Positions 53,830 through 62,042 of a stretch of DNA of 64,000 nt are shown here, in pieces (position 1 is the stretch's first letter; each line of letters begins with the position of its first letter). This DNA is from Pedobacter ghigonis. Lineage in GTDB: Bacteria; Bacteroidota; Bacteroidia; Sphingobacteriales; Sphingobacteriaceae. Both the position numbers and the translations under genes were made by a program. The stretch spans positions 248,001-312,000 of the forward strand of contig NZ_CAESCM010000004.1 in NCBI RefSeq assembly GCF_903166585.1. The letters run 5' to 3'. The notes beneath the pieces are model-generated. The model was given only the letters and a program-made list of their open reading frames with translations. It searched no databases and was not told where the DNA came from.

Positions 53830-56800
53830 TTATAAACCTAAACTAATACCAAATGTAAATGATCTGCCCTGAGGGATAGAGTTACGCTCTACACCGCTGG
53901 CCAGGTTGCTGTTACCATTGGTTGATATTTCCGGATCCACACCTGTATAGTTTGTAATCAGGAAGGCATTGTTTACCGATGCGTAAACACGCACACTGTT
54001 TATACCTGATTTGCCAAAAACACTTTTTGGAATGCGGTAACCCAAAGTTGCTGCCTGTAAACGTAAGAAATCACCTTTCTCTACGTTGGCATCAATAGCA
54101 AATGAAGATCCGTTCGAAACGTTATCGCCATATACTACCCTTGGAATATTGGTTTGCTGACCAGGAGTTGTCCAGGCATTTAAAACTTCTGTTGAGTTGT
54201 TCCAAACGCGTTGATCTAACAAGCCGGCACGCGAACCGTTGTAGATATAGTTTCCACCCGAAAAAGTAAACATGAAGTTTAAATCGAAATTGCCATAGTT
54301 TAACGTGTTATTAAAACCACCATACCATTTAGGCAGGGTTCCGCCAATTACCTGTGCATCGCCAGCAGGAGATGGGGCAGCGGTTCCATCGAGGTAAGTC
54401 CAGGCGTTAGCGCCCCCAAAATGCAGGTACTGAACTTCACGTCCGGCTGCATTAATGTAAATTCTGCGTCCGTTTGCTGGGTTTACACCATTTGTTCTCA
54501 CCGCATAAATACTACCAATTGATTCGCCAACCCTTGTAACACTTGCAGACTCTAAACCTCCTGTTGTACCAATAATTTGCGATACATTAGGATCTAAAGC
54601 AGTTACTTCGTTTTTAATTGTGGTAAAGTTTAAATTGGCTGTCCACGAAAACTTTTCTGTTTTAATGGGTGTACCACCTAATGCAAACTCAAAACCTTTA
54701 TTGTACATCGAGCCAACATTGGCAAGAATAGTTCCGGCCGGGTCGTTCGGAATACCTTTAGATAAAGCCTGAGGAACATTTAACAATAAATTATTAATGT
54801 CTTTTTTGAAATAATCGGCCTCAAAGGTTAATCTGTTATTGAACAAGGCAACGTTTAAACCAAAATCAAGCTGATTACTGGTTTCCCATTTCAACTCTTT
54901 GTTACCTGCCTGACCAAAAATCCATGCAAAAGGCGTTACGCCGTAAAGTCCGGGGCTGTAAGTAGTATATTCGCTATACGCAGGCACATTTGCATTACCT
55001 ACGCGACCGTAACTTGCTCTGATTCTTAACGAATTTACTGTTTTACCCAGTGCCGAATTTTTAAAGAAATCTTCTTCTGAGATGGTCCATCCTACAGATC
55101 CGCCACCAAAGTTACCCCATTTATTATCTGATGATAAAGCAGAGTTTCCATCTCTTCTGAAGTTACCACTGATGTAATATCTTCCTTTGTAATTGTAGCT
55201 TGCACTTGCCAAATAGGCCTGAAACGCAATTTCGTTAATACTGTTACCACCCGGTACGTTTGTAGTAAATGTACCCTGAAACTGATCAAAGAAAGTAGGA
55301 TCGCCCAATCCCTGACGGATAGCGCCCCAGTTTTCTGTCCTCGTATTCTGAACATCGCTACCGATAGTCAGGTTTAAATTGTGTACGCCGTTAAATGTTT
55401 TCTGATACTGTAAAGTGTTAATCCAGTTCCAGTTATTTCTGCGGGCAGTATTGTTATAGGCATAACCATTAAACGAATATCCATCACCCTGAAGCGGGTT
55501 CCAGAACTGAATATTTTCGGTATTTGCTCTTTCCCACGAGAAATTAGACCTGAAGTTTAAGCCATCTATAATTTTAAAGTCGGCTCCTAAATTGGTTAAG
55601 AACCTGTTATTTTCCGAGCTGTTAACATCTTTATCAATCAGTACAGTTGGGTGTGCCCAGGTACTGGTTATCAGGTTTGCAGCATTACCTACGTTATTGG
55701 CCGAAATATTATAACCACCTGCTGCATTATAAACCGGCACGTTTGGCGCTATGGCGATGGCTATACGCCCCAAACCTGATGAGTTAAATGCTGCACCCGG
55801 AGCCGAGCCACTATTAGGTGCCTTGTTAATGCTATTGTTATAATTCACGTTCATGCTTAAGCTTAACCAATCGGTAGCTTTATGCGTAGCGTTTATACGG
55901 GCAGAATACCTTTTGAAAGTATTATTTTTAAGGAAACCATCCTGATCGGAAAGTCCGCCTGATAAATAATAAGTTGTTTTAGCAGTACCACCGCTTAAGG
56001 TTACGTTATGGTTTTGTGATTGTGCTGTTCTGTAAACTTCATCGTACCATTTGGTATCAACCAACGATCCATCAGCATTATAACTTGGAAAGAAGCTTTT
56101 ATTATTCGCATCTCTTTGTGATGCTGGTACTGCATTTGGATTTAAAACCAGTGCATTTGCAATGGCCGTATTTTTGCTATCCATGTATTGTTGTGCATTT
56201 AACAACTCGGGTAAACGTACTGCATTGTTCACACCGTACCATCCATCATAGGTAATTTTAGCATCACCGCTTTTTCCCTTTTTAGTGGTAATTACCAATA
56301 CACCTGCTGCAGCTCTCGAACCATAAAGGGCAGTCGAAGCTGCATCTTTTAAGATGTCGATGGTTTCAATATCAGCCGGGTTGATATCGCCCAGTGGATT
56401 GTTGGTAGCAGAGTTTGCAGATGCATCACTTGTTGGAAAGGGAATACCATCTACCACAACCAATGGAAACGAGCTTAATGAGATTGAACTCACACCCCTT
56501 ACACGAATAACCGGCGGATTGTTTAACAAACCATTGGGTTGAATAATACTTACCCCTGCAGCTTGTCCGGTTAAACCCTGCACAAAACTTTGAACGGGCT
56601 TGTCTTTTAAATCTTCGCCCTTCACGCTTGCGGCTGAGCCAGTGAAATCGCGTTTTTTAGTTACACCATAACCGGTAACCACCACGTCGGATAATGTTTT
56701 AGAATCACTTACCAAAGCCACGTTAATTGTGCTTGCCGCACCAACGGCTCTAGATTGGCTTAAATACCCGATAAATGAAAATTCAAGCGCCGTAGCCCTG

Positions 56801-56997
56801 CCTGAAACGCGAATGGTGTACTTACCATCAGCACCAGTTATAGTACCGCCTGCAGCACCCTTAATTTTAACACTTACGCCTGGAAGGGGTAGCCCATCTT
56901 CCTGACCCGTAACGGCCCCTGTGATTGTTCGGTCTTGCGCTATTGCAGTGCTTGCAATAAAAAGCAATATGAACAAACTTTGTAGAAGTTTTTTCAT
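53830..56997 (-). CDS. SusC/RagA-family TonB-linked outer membrane transporter
   Basis: The 1055-residue protein has a signal peptide ending at STAIAQ, a carboxypeptidase-D-like domain (about 24-100: ITGAVTGQEDGLPLPGVSV), the DVVVTGYGVTKKRDFTGSA segment, plug (LVVVDGIPFPTSD, DAASTALYGSRAAAGVLVITT) and barrel ending in RSFTFGISLGL. It pairs with the SusD downstream. The 5' end and signal peptide have a decayed second copy 300 bases upstream (57185-57304). No sigma/anti-sigma genes or HTCS flank the pair, so regulation is unknown. Confidence 0.95.
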   Translation of the reverse strand: MKKLLQSLFILLFIASTAIAQDRTITGAVTGQEDGLPLPGVSVKIKGAAGGTITGADGKYTIRVSGRATALEFSFIGYLSQSRAVGAASTINVALVSDSKTLSDVVVTGYGVTKKRDFTGSAASVKGEDLKDKPVQSFVQGLTGQAAGVSIIQPNGLLNNPPVIRVRGVSSISLSSFPLVVVDGIPFPTSDASANSATNNPLGDINPADIETIDILKDAASTALYGSRAAAGVLVITTKKGKSGDAKITYDGWYGVNNAVRLPELLNAQQYMDSKNTAIANALVLNPNAVPASQRDANNKSFFPSYNADGSLVDTKWYDEVYRTAQSQNHNVTLSGGTAKTTYYLSGGLSDQDGFLKNNTFKRYSARINATHKATDWLSLSMNVNYNNSINKAPNSGSAPGAAFNSSGLGRIAIAIAPNVPVYNAAGGYNISANNVGNAANLITSTWAHPTVLIDKDVNSSENNRFLTNLGADFKIIDGLNFRSNFSWERANTENIQFWNPLQGDGYSFNGYAYNNTARRNNWNWINTLQYQKTFNGVHNLNLTIGSDVQNTRTENWGAIRQGLGDPTFFDQFQGTFTTNVPGGNSINEIAFQAYLASASYNYKGRYYISGNFRRDGNSALSSDNKWGNFGGGSVGWTISEEDFFKNSALGKTVNSLRIRASYGRVGNANVPAYSEYTTYSPGLYGVTPFAWIFGQAGNKELKWETSNQLDFGLNVALFNNRLTFEADYFKKDINNLLLNVPQALSKGIPNDPAGTILANVGSMYNKGFEFALGGTPIKTEKFSWTANLNFTTIKNEVTALDPNVSQIIGTTGGLESASVTRVGESIGSIYAVRTNGVNPANGRRIYINAAGREVQYLHFGGANAWTYLDGTAAPSPAGDAQVIGGTLPKWYGGFNNTLNYGNFDLNFMFTFSGGNYIYNGSRAGLLDQRVWNNSTEVLNAWTTPGQQTNIPRVVYGDNVSNGSSFAIDANVEKGDFLRLQAATLGYRIPKSVFGKSGINSVRVYASVNNAFLITNYTGVDPEISTNGNSNLASGVERNSIPQGRSFTFGISLGL

Positions 56998-57184
56998 AAG
57001 AAAATTTAGTTTAGTTAATGATTGTTAAATAAAGTTTTAGTGTTTGTTATCTGTTTTTTTAGGGAGAATGATTTTACAACGACTATCAACTATTATTACT
57101 GACACATAATTAATCAGCCATAAAACATGATATAAATATTACTCAAAATGTATGTTACACCCCTAATAGTCGAATTATTAATTG

Positions 57185-57304
57185 TTAATGAAATAGACGT
57201 GGGTCTTCTCTGGCCGCAATTGGGCTAATGATTGTACAATATGGCATAATTGCTCCGGTAGCAATGAACACCAATATGAACAACCCCGGTTGGAGTTTTT
57301 TCAT
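57185..57304 (-). pseudogene. Remnant copy of a susC signal-peptide region
   Basis: The 39-codon reverse frame reads MKKLQPGLFILVFIATGAI, close to the MKKLLQSLFILLFIASTAI start of the SusC gene just downstream. The DNA upstream of both starts shares TTTAGTTTAGTT-type sequence. After about 20 codons the likeness ends and a stop follows at 57185. It is best read as a leftover from duplication or recombination at the susC 5' end; a small secreted peptide is less likely. The stretch 57305-57680 to its right is AT-rich and holds nothing else I can support. Confidence 0.5.
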
Positions 57305-57684
57305 GAATTAGTTTAGTTTTAGGTCAATAATTTGTCAATATAAAACTAACTAATGTGTAATGCAAATTTTACAGATAGAAAAGCGCTGTCATAAATGGCA
57401 TGAAAATGTAGATATGAGGATAGAAATCAGGGCAAAATATACCGTATTGAGCCAGAAACGAATAAAATGGTTAAGGAACCTGGGATTTTAAAAAAAATGA
57501 ATTCGCACGAATAAAATACAATTACATTAAAATGAGATTAGAAAATTACCTCATAAATAAGCGCTTATAAGACAAGATTATCAAAATCATTAATGTTTTA
57601 CGCATCAATTTCTATTTCGTTTTTTGAATTGTCTTCAGTTTTAGTGGAAACAAATGTGGAAAAGCAGAAGTAAAGATTCACATA

Positions 57685-57723
57685 AAAAAAGAGCCTGATT
57701 ATAATTTATAATACGGGCTCTTG
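57685..57723 (-). terminator. Terminator of the leftward broken lipoprotein gene
   Basis: On the reverse strand AAGAGCC and GGCTCTT arms enclose a 20-base, itself AT-palindromic loop and are followed by a T-run (A7 at 57685-57691). Confidence 0.75.
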
Positions 57724-57752
57724 CAAATCTTAATGTTGTTTCTTTCTTAATA

Positions 57753-58403
57753 TTAATCGATCATAATCGGCGGTTGATTAACATTACCTATAGCGGTAAT
57801 TGCTACGTATGTGGGAGAAGCACTATCCAGAATAAATTTTCCGGTAATTGTTAAAATACCATCAGAAGAAACTCCATACTGTGAAACATAGGTACCAAAA
57901 GATGGAAGACTTGCAACAGATGGGTCACCATTGATATATTTCGCAAAATCTGCATAATAATCTGACATTGCCTGTCCAGTATTTACAGGAACACCATTAA
58001 CGAAAGTACCAAATTGAACGGTAAAATATGGCCCACTAAGCGTATAACCCAAAAAGGTTATTACTACTCGCAAAATGACTAACAGCAGGCCCCCATAGAA
58101 GGCCATTTTCCTGGGCTGTCATACTAAAAGGGTGTGTAAAAGTGGTTCCAAAGGTAATCCCTCCGCCATAAGCCGTAGCGTATTCTCCATTTCCATTTAG
58201 ATAAACTGGAGTACAATTATCTCCTCCTGTACTTGGCGGAGCATCGCCTGGCGTGTAGTTTAATGCGCTGTTCTTAATTACATTGATAATTGGCTTAAAA
58301 TCAGCTTGGGTTTCTTCTTTTTTTTTGATTCCTTTTTGCAGGATGCAAAACCGATTACAACTAGACATACCATTGCCGCTAGTTTTGATGACCGTGTTTT
58401 CAT
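57753..58403 (-). pseudogene. Lipoprotein gene of unknown family broken by two homopolymer frameshifts
   Basis: An ATG at 58403 gives MKTRSSKLAAMVCLVVIGF then ASC-KKE, a perfect lipoprotein signal. At an A9 run (58318-58326 in plus-strand T's) the frame must shift to reach the next well-formed segment (ADFKPIINVIKNSALNYTPG). A second shift near 58048-58055 (GGG after T5) leads from SSNNLFG into YTLSGPYFTVQFGTFVNG. With both corrected, a single product of about 215 residues results, beta-rich, with FGTTFTHPFSM and FAKYINGDPSVASLPSFGTY. I do not recognise the family. The breaks could be mutations, phase variation at the A-run, or sequencing errors. Confidence 0.6.
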
Positions 58404-58516
58404 TAATAGGGTTTAAGTTAAATAATGCTAATATATTATATAAGATAATATCGTATCACAAAGGATATAGTAATTAAAATATAATTATACAAAAAGGAAC
58501 CTTAGCCCTGAAGAAA

Positions 58517-58550
58517 AGGGGGCTTACTATCAATTGATAACAAGCCCCCT
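58517..58550 (-). terminator. Terminator after the YwqK-like gene
   Basis: AGGGGGCTT and AAGCCCCCT arms (58517-58525, 58542-58550) enclose 16 bases and are followed on the reverse strand by TTTT. Confidence 0.75.
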
Positions 58551-58572
58551 TAATATTTGTAACTATTGCAAA

Positions 58573-59259
58573 TTATAGCCAGTTAAATCTCTTATGATTA
58601 CCGTCCTGAGAAGGCGCATTAAGTTTAGATTTAATAATAAATTCAGATGGATATTTTTTCCCCTCGTATGAAGATACTACCCAATCCACATAGAAAGGTT
58701 CTTTATCCACCTTTAACCTATATTCCTGTTTCTTCCCTTTAACTTCATAGTTTACGAAATACTCAGCCTTTCCCGTATCATCAACCTTTGCAGTAATATA
58801 AACTGTATTTTGATCTAATTTGTAGATATCATCTAAAGGAACCGTGGATTCTGCAAGTCGGGTTACCATTGGGAAATATTGTTCTAAAGAGATCAGAGGG
58901 AAGCTTACGGAAGCTTTATTATTAATCTCATCATTTCCCGATTTAACATTTATGGTCGCCAGCGCCAACATTTTAGCATCTACTGAAAGAAGCTTCTTCG
59001 CATCGTAATTATATCTTGCAAAAAGACTCTTATCCTTATTAAAAAGATACCAGTTTCCAACACGTTTCTCATTTACATAATTACCTCTCAAAACAGTCAA
59101 GCCATTCTTTTCAATAGTATAAATTCCATTGAGCTGATTATTGATTGTTTGATAGGTTAATCTCGAGCCATCAGGAAGATCCATTTTTTGTTGGCGGAGA
59201 TTTTGTGCATTTGATGAGAACACCGAAATGCTAAGCAGGCAAGCTAATAAATACTTCAT
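58573..59259 (-). CDS. Secreted protein with MORN/YwqK-like N-terminal repeats
   Basis: The ATG at 59259 (MKYLLACLLSISVFSSNAQ) yields a clean signal peptide; the upstream ATG at 59280 would add seven residues. After the signal, repeats of the type LNGIYTIEKNGLTVLRGNYVNEKRVGNWYLF.NKD resemble the MORN-like motifs of YwqK proteins. Residues about 145-228 look like a TonB-C or energy-transducer-like tail (VYITAKVDDTGKAEYFVNYEV), as seen in other secreted Bacteroidota proteins. No catalytic motif is visible and the function is unknown. It is a single gene with its own terminator. Confidence 0.6.
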   Translation of the reverse strand: MKYLLACLLSISVFSSNAQNLRQQKMDLPDGSRLTYQTINNQLNGIYTIEKNGLTVLRGNYVNEKRVGNWYLFNKDKSLFARYNYDAKKLLSVDAKMLALATINVKSGNDEINNKASVSFPLISLEQYFPMVTRLAESTVPLDDIYKLDQNTVYITAKVDDTGKAEYFVNYEVKGKKQEYRLKVDKEPFYVDWVVSSYEGKKYPSEFIIKSKLNAPSQDGNHKRFNWL

Positions 59260-59322
59260 AAATAAAGAGTTATAATTCAATTTACCAAATTTAACAATTA
59301 CTTTAAAAACAATTCAGTTATA

Positions 59323-59359
59323 AACCAGAAAAGAGAGCTAAGTGCTCCCTTTTCTGGTT
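59323..59359 (-). terminator. Hairpin after the DUF1735 gene, likely terminator
   Basis: AACCAGAAAAGAGAGC (59323-59338) pairs, with one mismatch, with 59344-59359 around TAAGT. It lies 20 bases past the stop codon of the leftward gene at 59379. Confidence 0.75.
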
Positions 59360-59378
59360 GTAAAATTATTTGAAGTGA

Positions 59379-60323
59379 TTATCTACCGTTTTTATATTTA
59401 ATGATAACAGTAGCCTCTCTTGGAGTCGTAGTTTGATTCCAATCGAAATTCAATGTGAACGTTTTAGTTGCCGGATCGTATTTATTATCCTTTCCAGGCG
59501 TGTTACGTAAATTAGGCGTTCCTAAAGATTTCATAGTAACCAGGTTTGTTGCCGGATCAATTACAATCTGAAGATTATCAATACCGGCTACTCCTGAAGC
59601 ATTTCCAGCCCACTTTAAATTACCAATTTCAACAGTTGTACCGTTAATCGTTGTTAAAGTTAAGTCAGAGTTACTTGAAATATTACCACTCAATGCATCG
59701 TTTGCAGGTACGCCTGGAGCAGTGTAACGGGTAATGACACTTCCAGTTTGCATGGCATAAACACCATCCCACTGATTTTTTGCAGTTACATTTAAAAGTA
59801 CAGTGCCAAAATTTGAGCTCGCACTGCCAAAACTAGTGCTAGTGATAGAAATTGGTAAAGCATATTTAGTAGTAAAGCTAAAGTCGGTTGTTTTATAAAC
59901 AACCTTTACTGTAGCTTTTCTTTGGCCAGCAGGAATAGTAACCACTGGAGTAGAAATGGTATATAACGTGCTTGGCAATACTACGTAAGGCACATAAGAT
60001 GCAACGATAGATTTCTCAGCGTTTAGTTGGGCTACTGCCGCAGGATTAACACCAATATTCACGGTAATATCCTGTGAAGCTGGATTCGCCCCACTCAATT
60101 GAACAACATAGGTAGCTTCTACAGCAGCTCCAACGGCATAAGATACCGGAAAAACTGTGAAAGCCGACCCTCCGGGTGTCTCAGATGCAGGCGCGCTTGG
60201 ATTTGCAAATTCAACCACACTCGGACTGTTGTCCGGGTTCATTTGATCGAATTTATTCTTTAGGCATGACGACAACATCGTTGTCACCACTAATGCCGGA
60301 ATAAGTAATTTAAATATTTTCAT
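59379..60323 (-). CDS. DUF1735-domain surface lipoprotein
   Basis: This 314-residue lipoprotein (lipobox TMLSSC then LKNKFDQ) is the last gene of the SusC-SusD operon that runs off the right edge. Residues about 75-180 are the DUF1735 (BT_3987-like) domain: DITVNIGVNPAAVAQLNAEK, TISTPVVTIPAGQRKATVKV and YALPISITSTSFG. The remainder is another beta domain (WDGVYAMQTGSVITRY). Such proteins sit beside SusD genes and are thought to bind glycans or proteins at the surface. It begins 11 bases after the SusD stop. Confidence 0.88.
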   Translation of the reverse strand: MKIFKLLIPALVVTTMLSSCLKNKFDQMNPDNSPSVVEFANPSAPASETPGGSAFTVFPVSYAVGAAVEATYVVQLSGANPASQDITVNIGVNPAAVAQLNAEKSIVASYVPYVVLPSTLYTISTPVVTIPAGQRKATVKVVYKTTDFSFTTKYALPISITSTSFGSASSNFGTVLLNVTAKNQWDGVYAMQTGSVITRYTAPGVPANDALSGNISSNSDLTLTTINGTTVEIGNLKWAGNASGVAGIDNLQIVIDPATNLVTMKSLGTPNLRNTPGKDNKYDPATKTFTLNFDWNQTTTPREATVIIKYKNGR

Positions 60324-60334
60324 CTTTTTATGCT

Positions 60335-62029
60335 TTATAAAGGTTTAGCGTAAAATATTGGAGTAGTAGTCGTGATTCCTTTAGGCACGTTTTCTGTGTT
60401 TACTTGGAACTCAATCGCTGGATAAAGAATCCTACTAGGAAGTTTATCTGCTGTACCTTTTGCTGATTTAATTGATGCGAAAGTTTCAAGTGCACCAGTT
60501 GCACCATTCAAAATTCTAGGATATCCAGTTCTTCTGTATTCATTCCAGCCTTCTTCGCTGGTAATCATATTAACCGCAATATATTTTTGGGTAATAATTG
60601 CCTCTAGCTTTTGCTCATCAGTTGCAGCAGCAGGAATATTAACTGTAGCTTTACCTACGTTAGCTGCTTTATAATTAGTAACCAAAGTGTTAACTGGAGT
60701 TGCCCAGATATAAGTTCCTGCAGAATTCTTTCCTAAGTAATTATAAGAAGCTGAGATACCACTATCAAACAATGTTCCGCTATTACCAGCAACAATATTT
60801 ACACTAGGAAGTGCAGCTTCTGCCTGAAGGAAGTAAGATTCTGCACTTAAAATTAACACAGTACCCATAGTTGCACTTTTCAGCACGCCAGCCACATCAG
60901 TTGCAGCATTTGCAGTAGTTCCTGTTGCACGTGCAGCACGTGGCTTACCACTATACCAATAAGAACCCGCAACACCGCGTTTTACTGGCTCTGTATCGTA
61001 ACCCAATTGGTTAGTTGATGGCCCAACAAAGCTAATGTTGTTACCGCTGATATTATTGGTTACAGTAGTACCGTAAGAAGCATAAATCATTTGACCACGA
61101 ACATCATCTGCTAATTTACCACCATTATAGAATGAAAGTATCCATGGAGTTGGTACGTTTGACAAGCCACTGGTTAACGAAGTACCTGCATTATTCCATG
61201 CATAAACGCTCCATCTTGGGTTAAATTGATTGGCGTTACTTGATGAGTAACCAGGTTGAACGATTGCATCATCAGTTAAATAATCTGCCGATGCAGTTGG
61301 TAAAGAAGCTTTTGATGTATTAACCCAGGCAGTTAATGCACTTACGTTTCTAGCACGCACTAACATTTTTAACCTGATGGTATTTGCAAATTGCTTCCAT
61401 TTGGTAAGCGATGTGGCTGCACTACCACCAAATAATGGGTCTTGACCGACTGCCACAGGTATTGTACTGGTCTCAGCAGCTGTGTTCAAAATAGCAATAG
61501 AAGAAGTTAAATCAGCAAAAACCGCCTGATAAACATCAGAAAATTTATCATATTTTGGAGCCAAGTTGTTTAAACCTTTACCTACTTCAGAATAAGGCAC
61601 ATCACCATACTGATCAACAAGTTTTTGGTATAAAAAGCTACGCATAATTTTTGCCATTGCGTAATGGTATTTTAATGGCCCGTTAGCAGTTGAATTATCA
61701 ATTACGTAATTCAATTGGTTAATAGCATCGAAAGTACCTGTGAAAACACTTGCATAATCACCAGTGGTGAAATCGTAAGTCCACACAGTACCCCATCCGC
61801 CATAACCACCAGCGTTTGCTTTGTAGCCAGCTGTCCATGCTCCAACATTATCATAGTTATTCATTGCCGCTGCAGATGTTACAATTGCTTGTGGCAATAC
61901 CAACGTAGGGCTAACCTGGTTGTCGGTAGTTGGATTGTTTGGGTTTTCGTTTACATCAAGAAACTTTTTACAAGCTGAACTTGACAAAATTACCGCCCCC
62001 ACAATAAGTATATTAAATATCTTTCTCAT
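60335..62029 (-). CDS. SusD-like_2-type surface lipoprotein
   Basis: This 564-residue lipoprotein (lipobox SSSAC then KKFLDVNENPNNPTT) belongs to the divergent SusD branch often named SusD-like_2 (PF12771): VSPTLVLPQAIVTSAAAMNN near the start, YAMAKIMRSFLYQKLVDQYGDVPYSE near residue 135, and ITQKYIAVNMITSEEGWNEYRRTGYPR near the end in place of the usual ERR..L..EG block. It lies 13 bases after the SusC gene and 11 bases before the DUF1735 gene. This branch is frequently linked to peptide or unusual glycan uptake, which I cannot confirm here. Confidence 0.92.
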   Translation of the reverse strand: MRKIFNILIVGAVILSSSACKKFLDVNENPNNPTTDNQVSPTLVLPQAIVTSAAAMNNYDNVGAWTAGYKANAGGYGGWGTVWTYDFTTGDYASVFTGTFDAINQLNYVIDNSTANGPLKYHYAMAKIMRSFLYQKLVDQYGDVPYSEVGKGLNNLAPKYDKFSDVYQAVFADLTSSIAILNTAAETSTIPVAVGQDPLFGGSAATSLTKWKQFANTIRLKMLVRARNVSALTAWVNTSKASLPTASADYLTDDAIVQPGYSSSNANQFNPRWSVYAWNNAGTSLTSGLSNVPTPWILSFYNGGKLADDVRGQMIYASYGTTVTNNISGNNISFVGPSTNQLGYDTEPVKRGVAGSYWYSGKPRAARATGTTANAATDVAGVLKSATMGTVLILSAESYFLQAEAALPSVNIVAGNSGTLFDSGISASYNYLGKNSAGTYIWATPVNTLVTNYKAANVGKATVNIPAAATDEQKLEAIITQKYIAVNMITSEEGWNEYRRTGYPRILNGATGALETFASIKSAKGTADKLPSRILYPAIEFQVNTENVPKGITTTTPIFYAKPL

Positions 62030-62042
62030 ATTAATTTATCAA

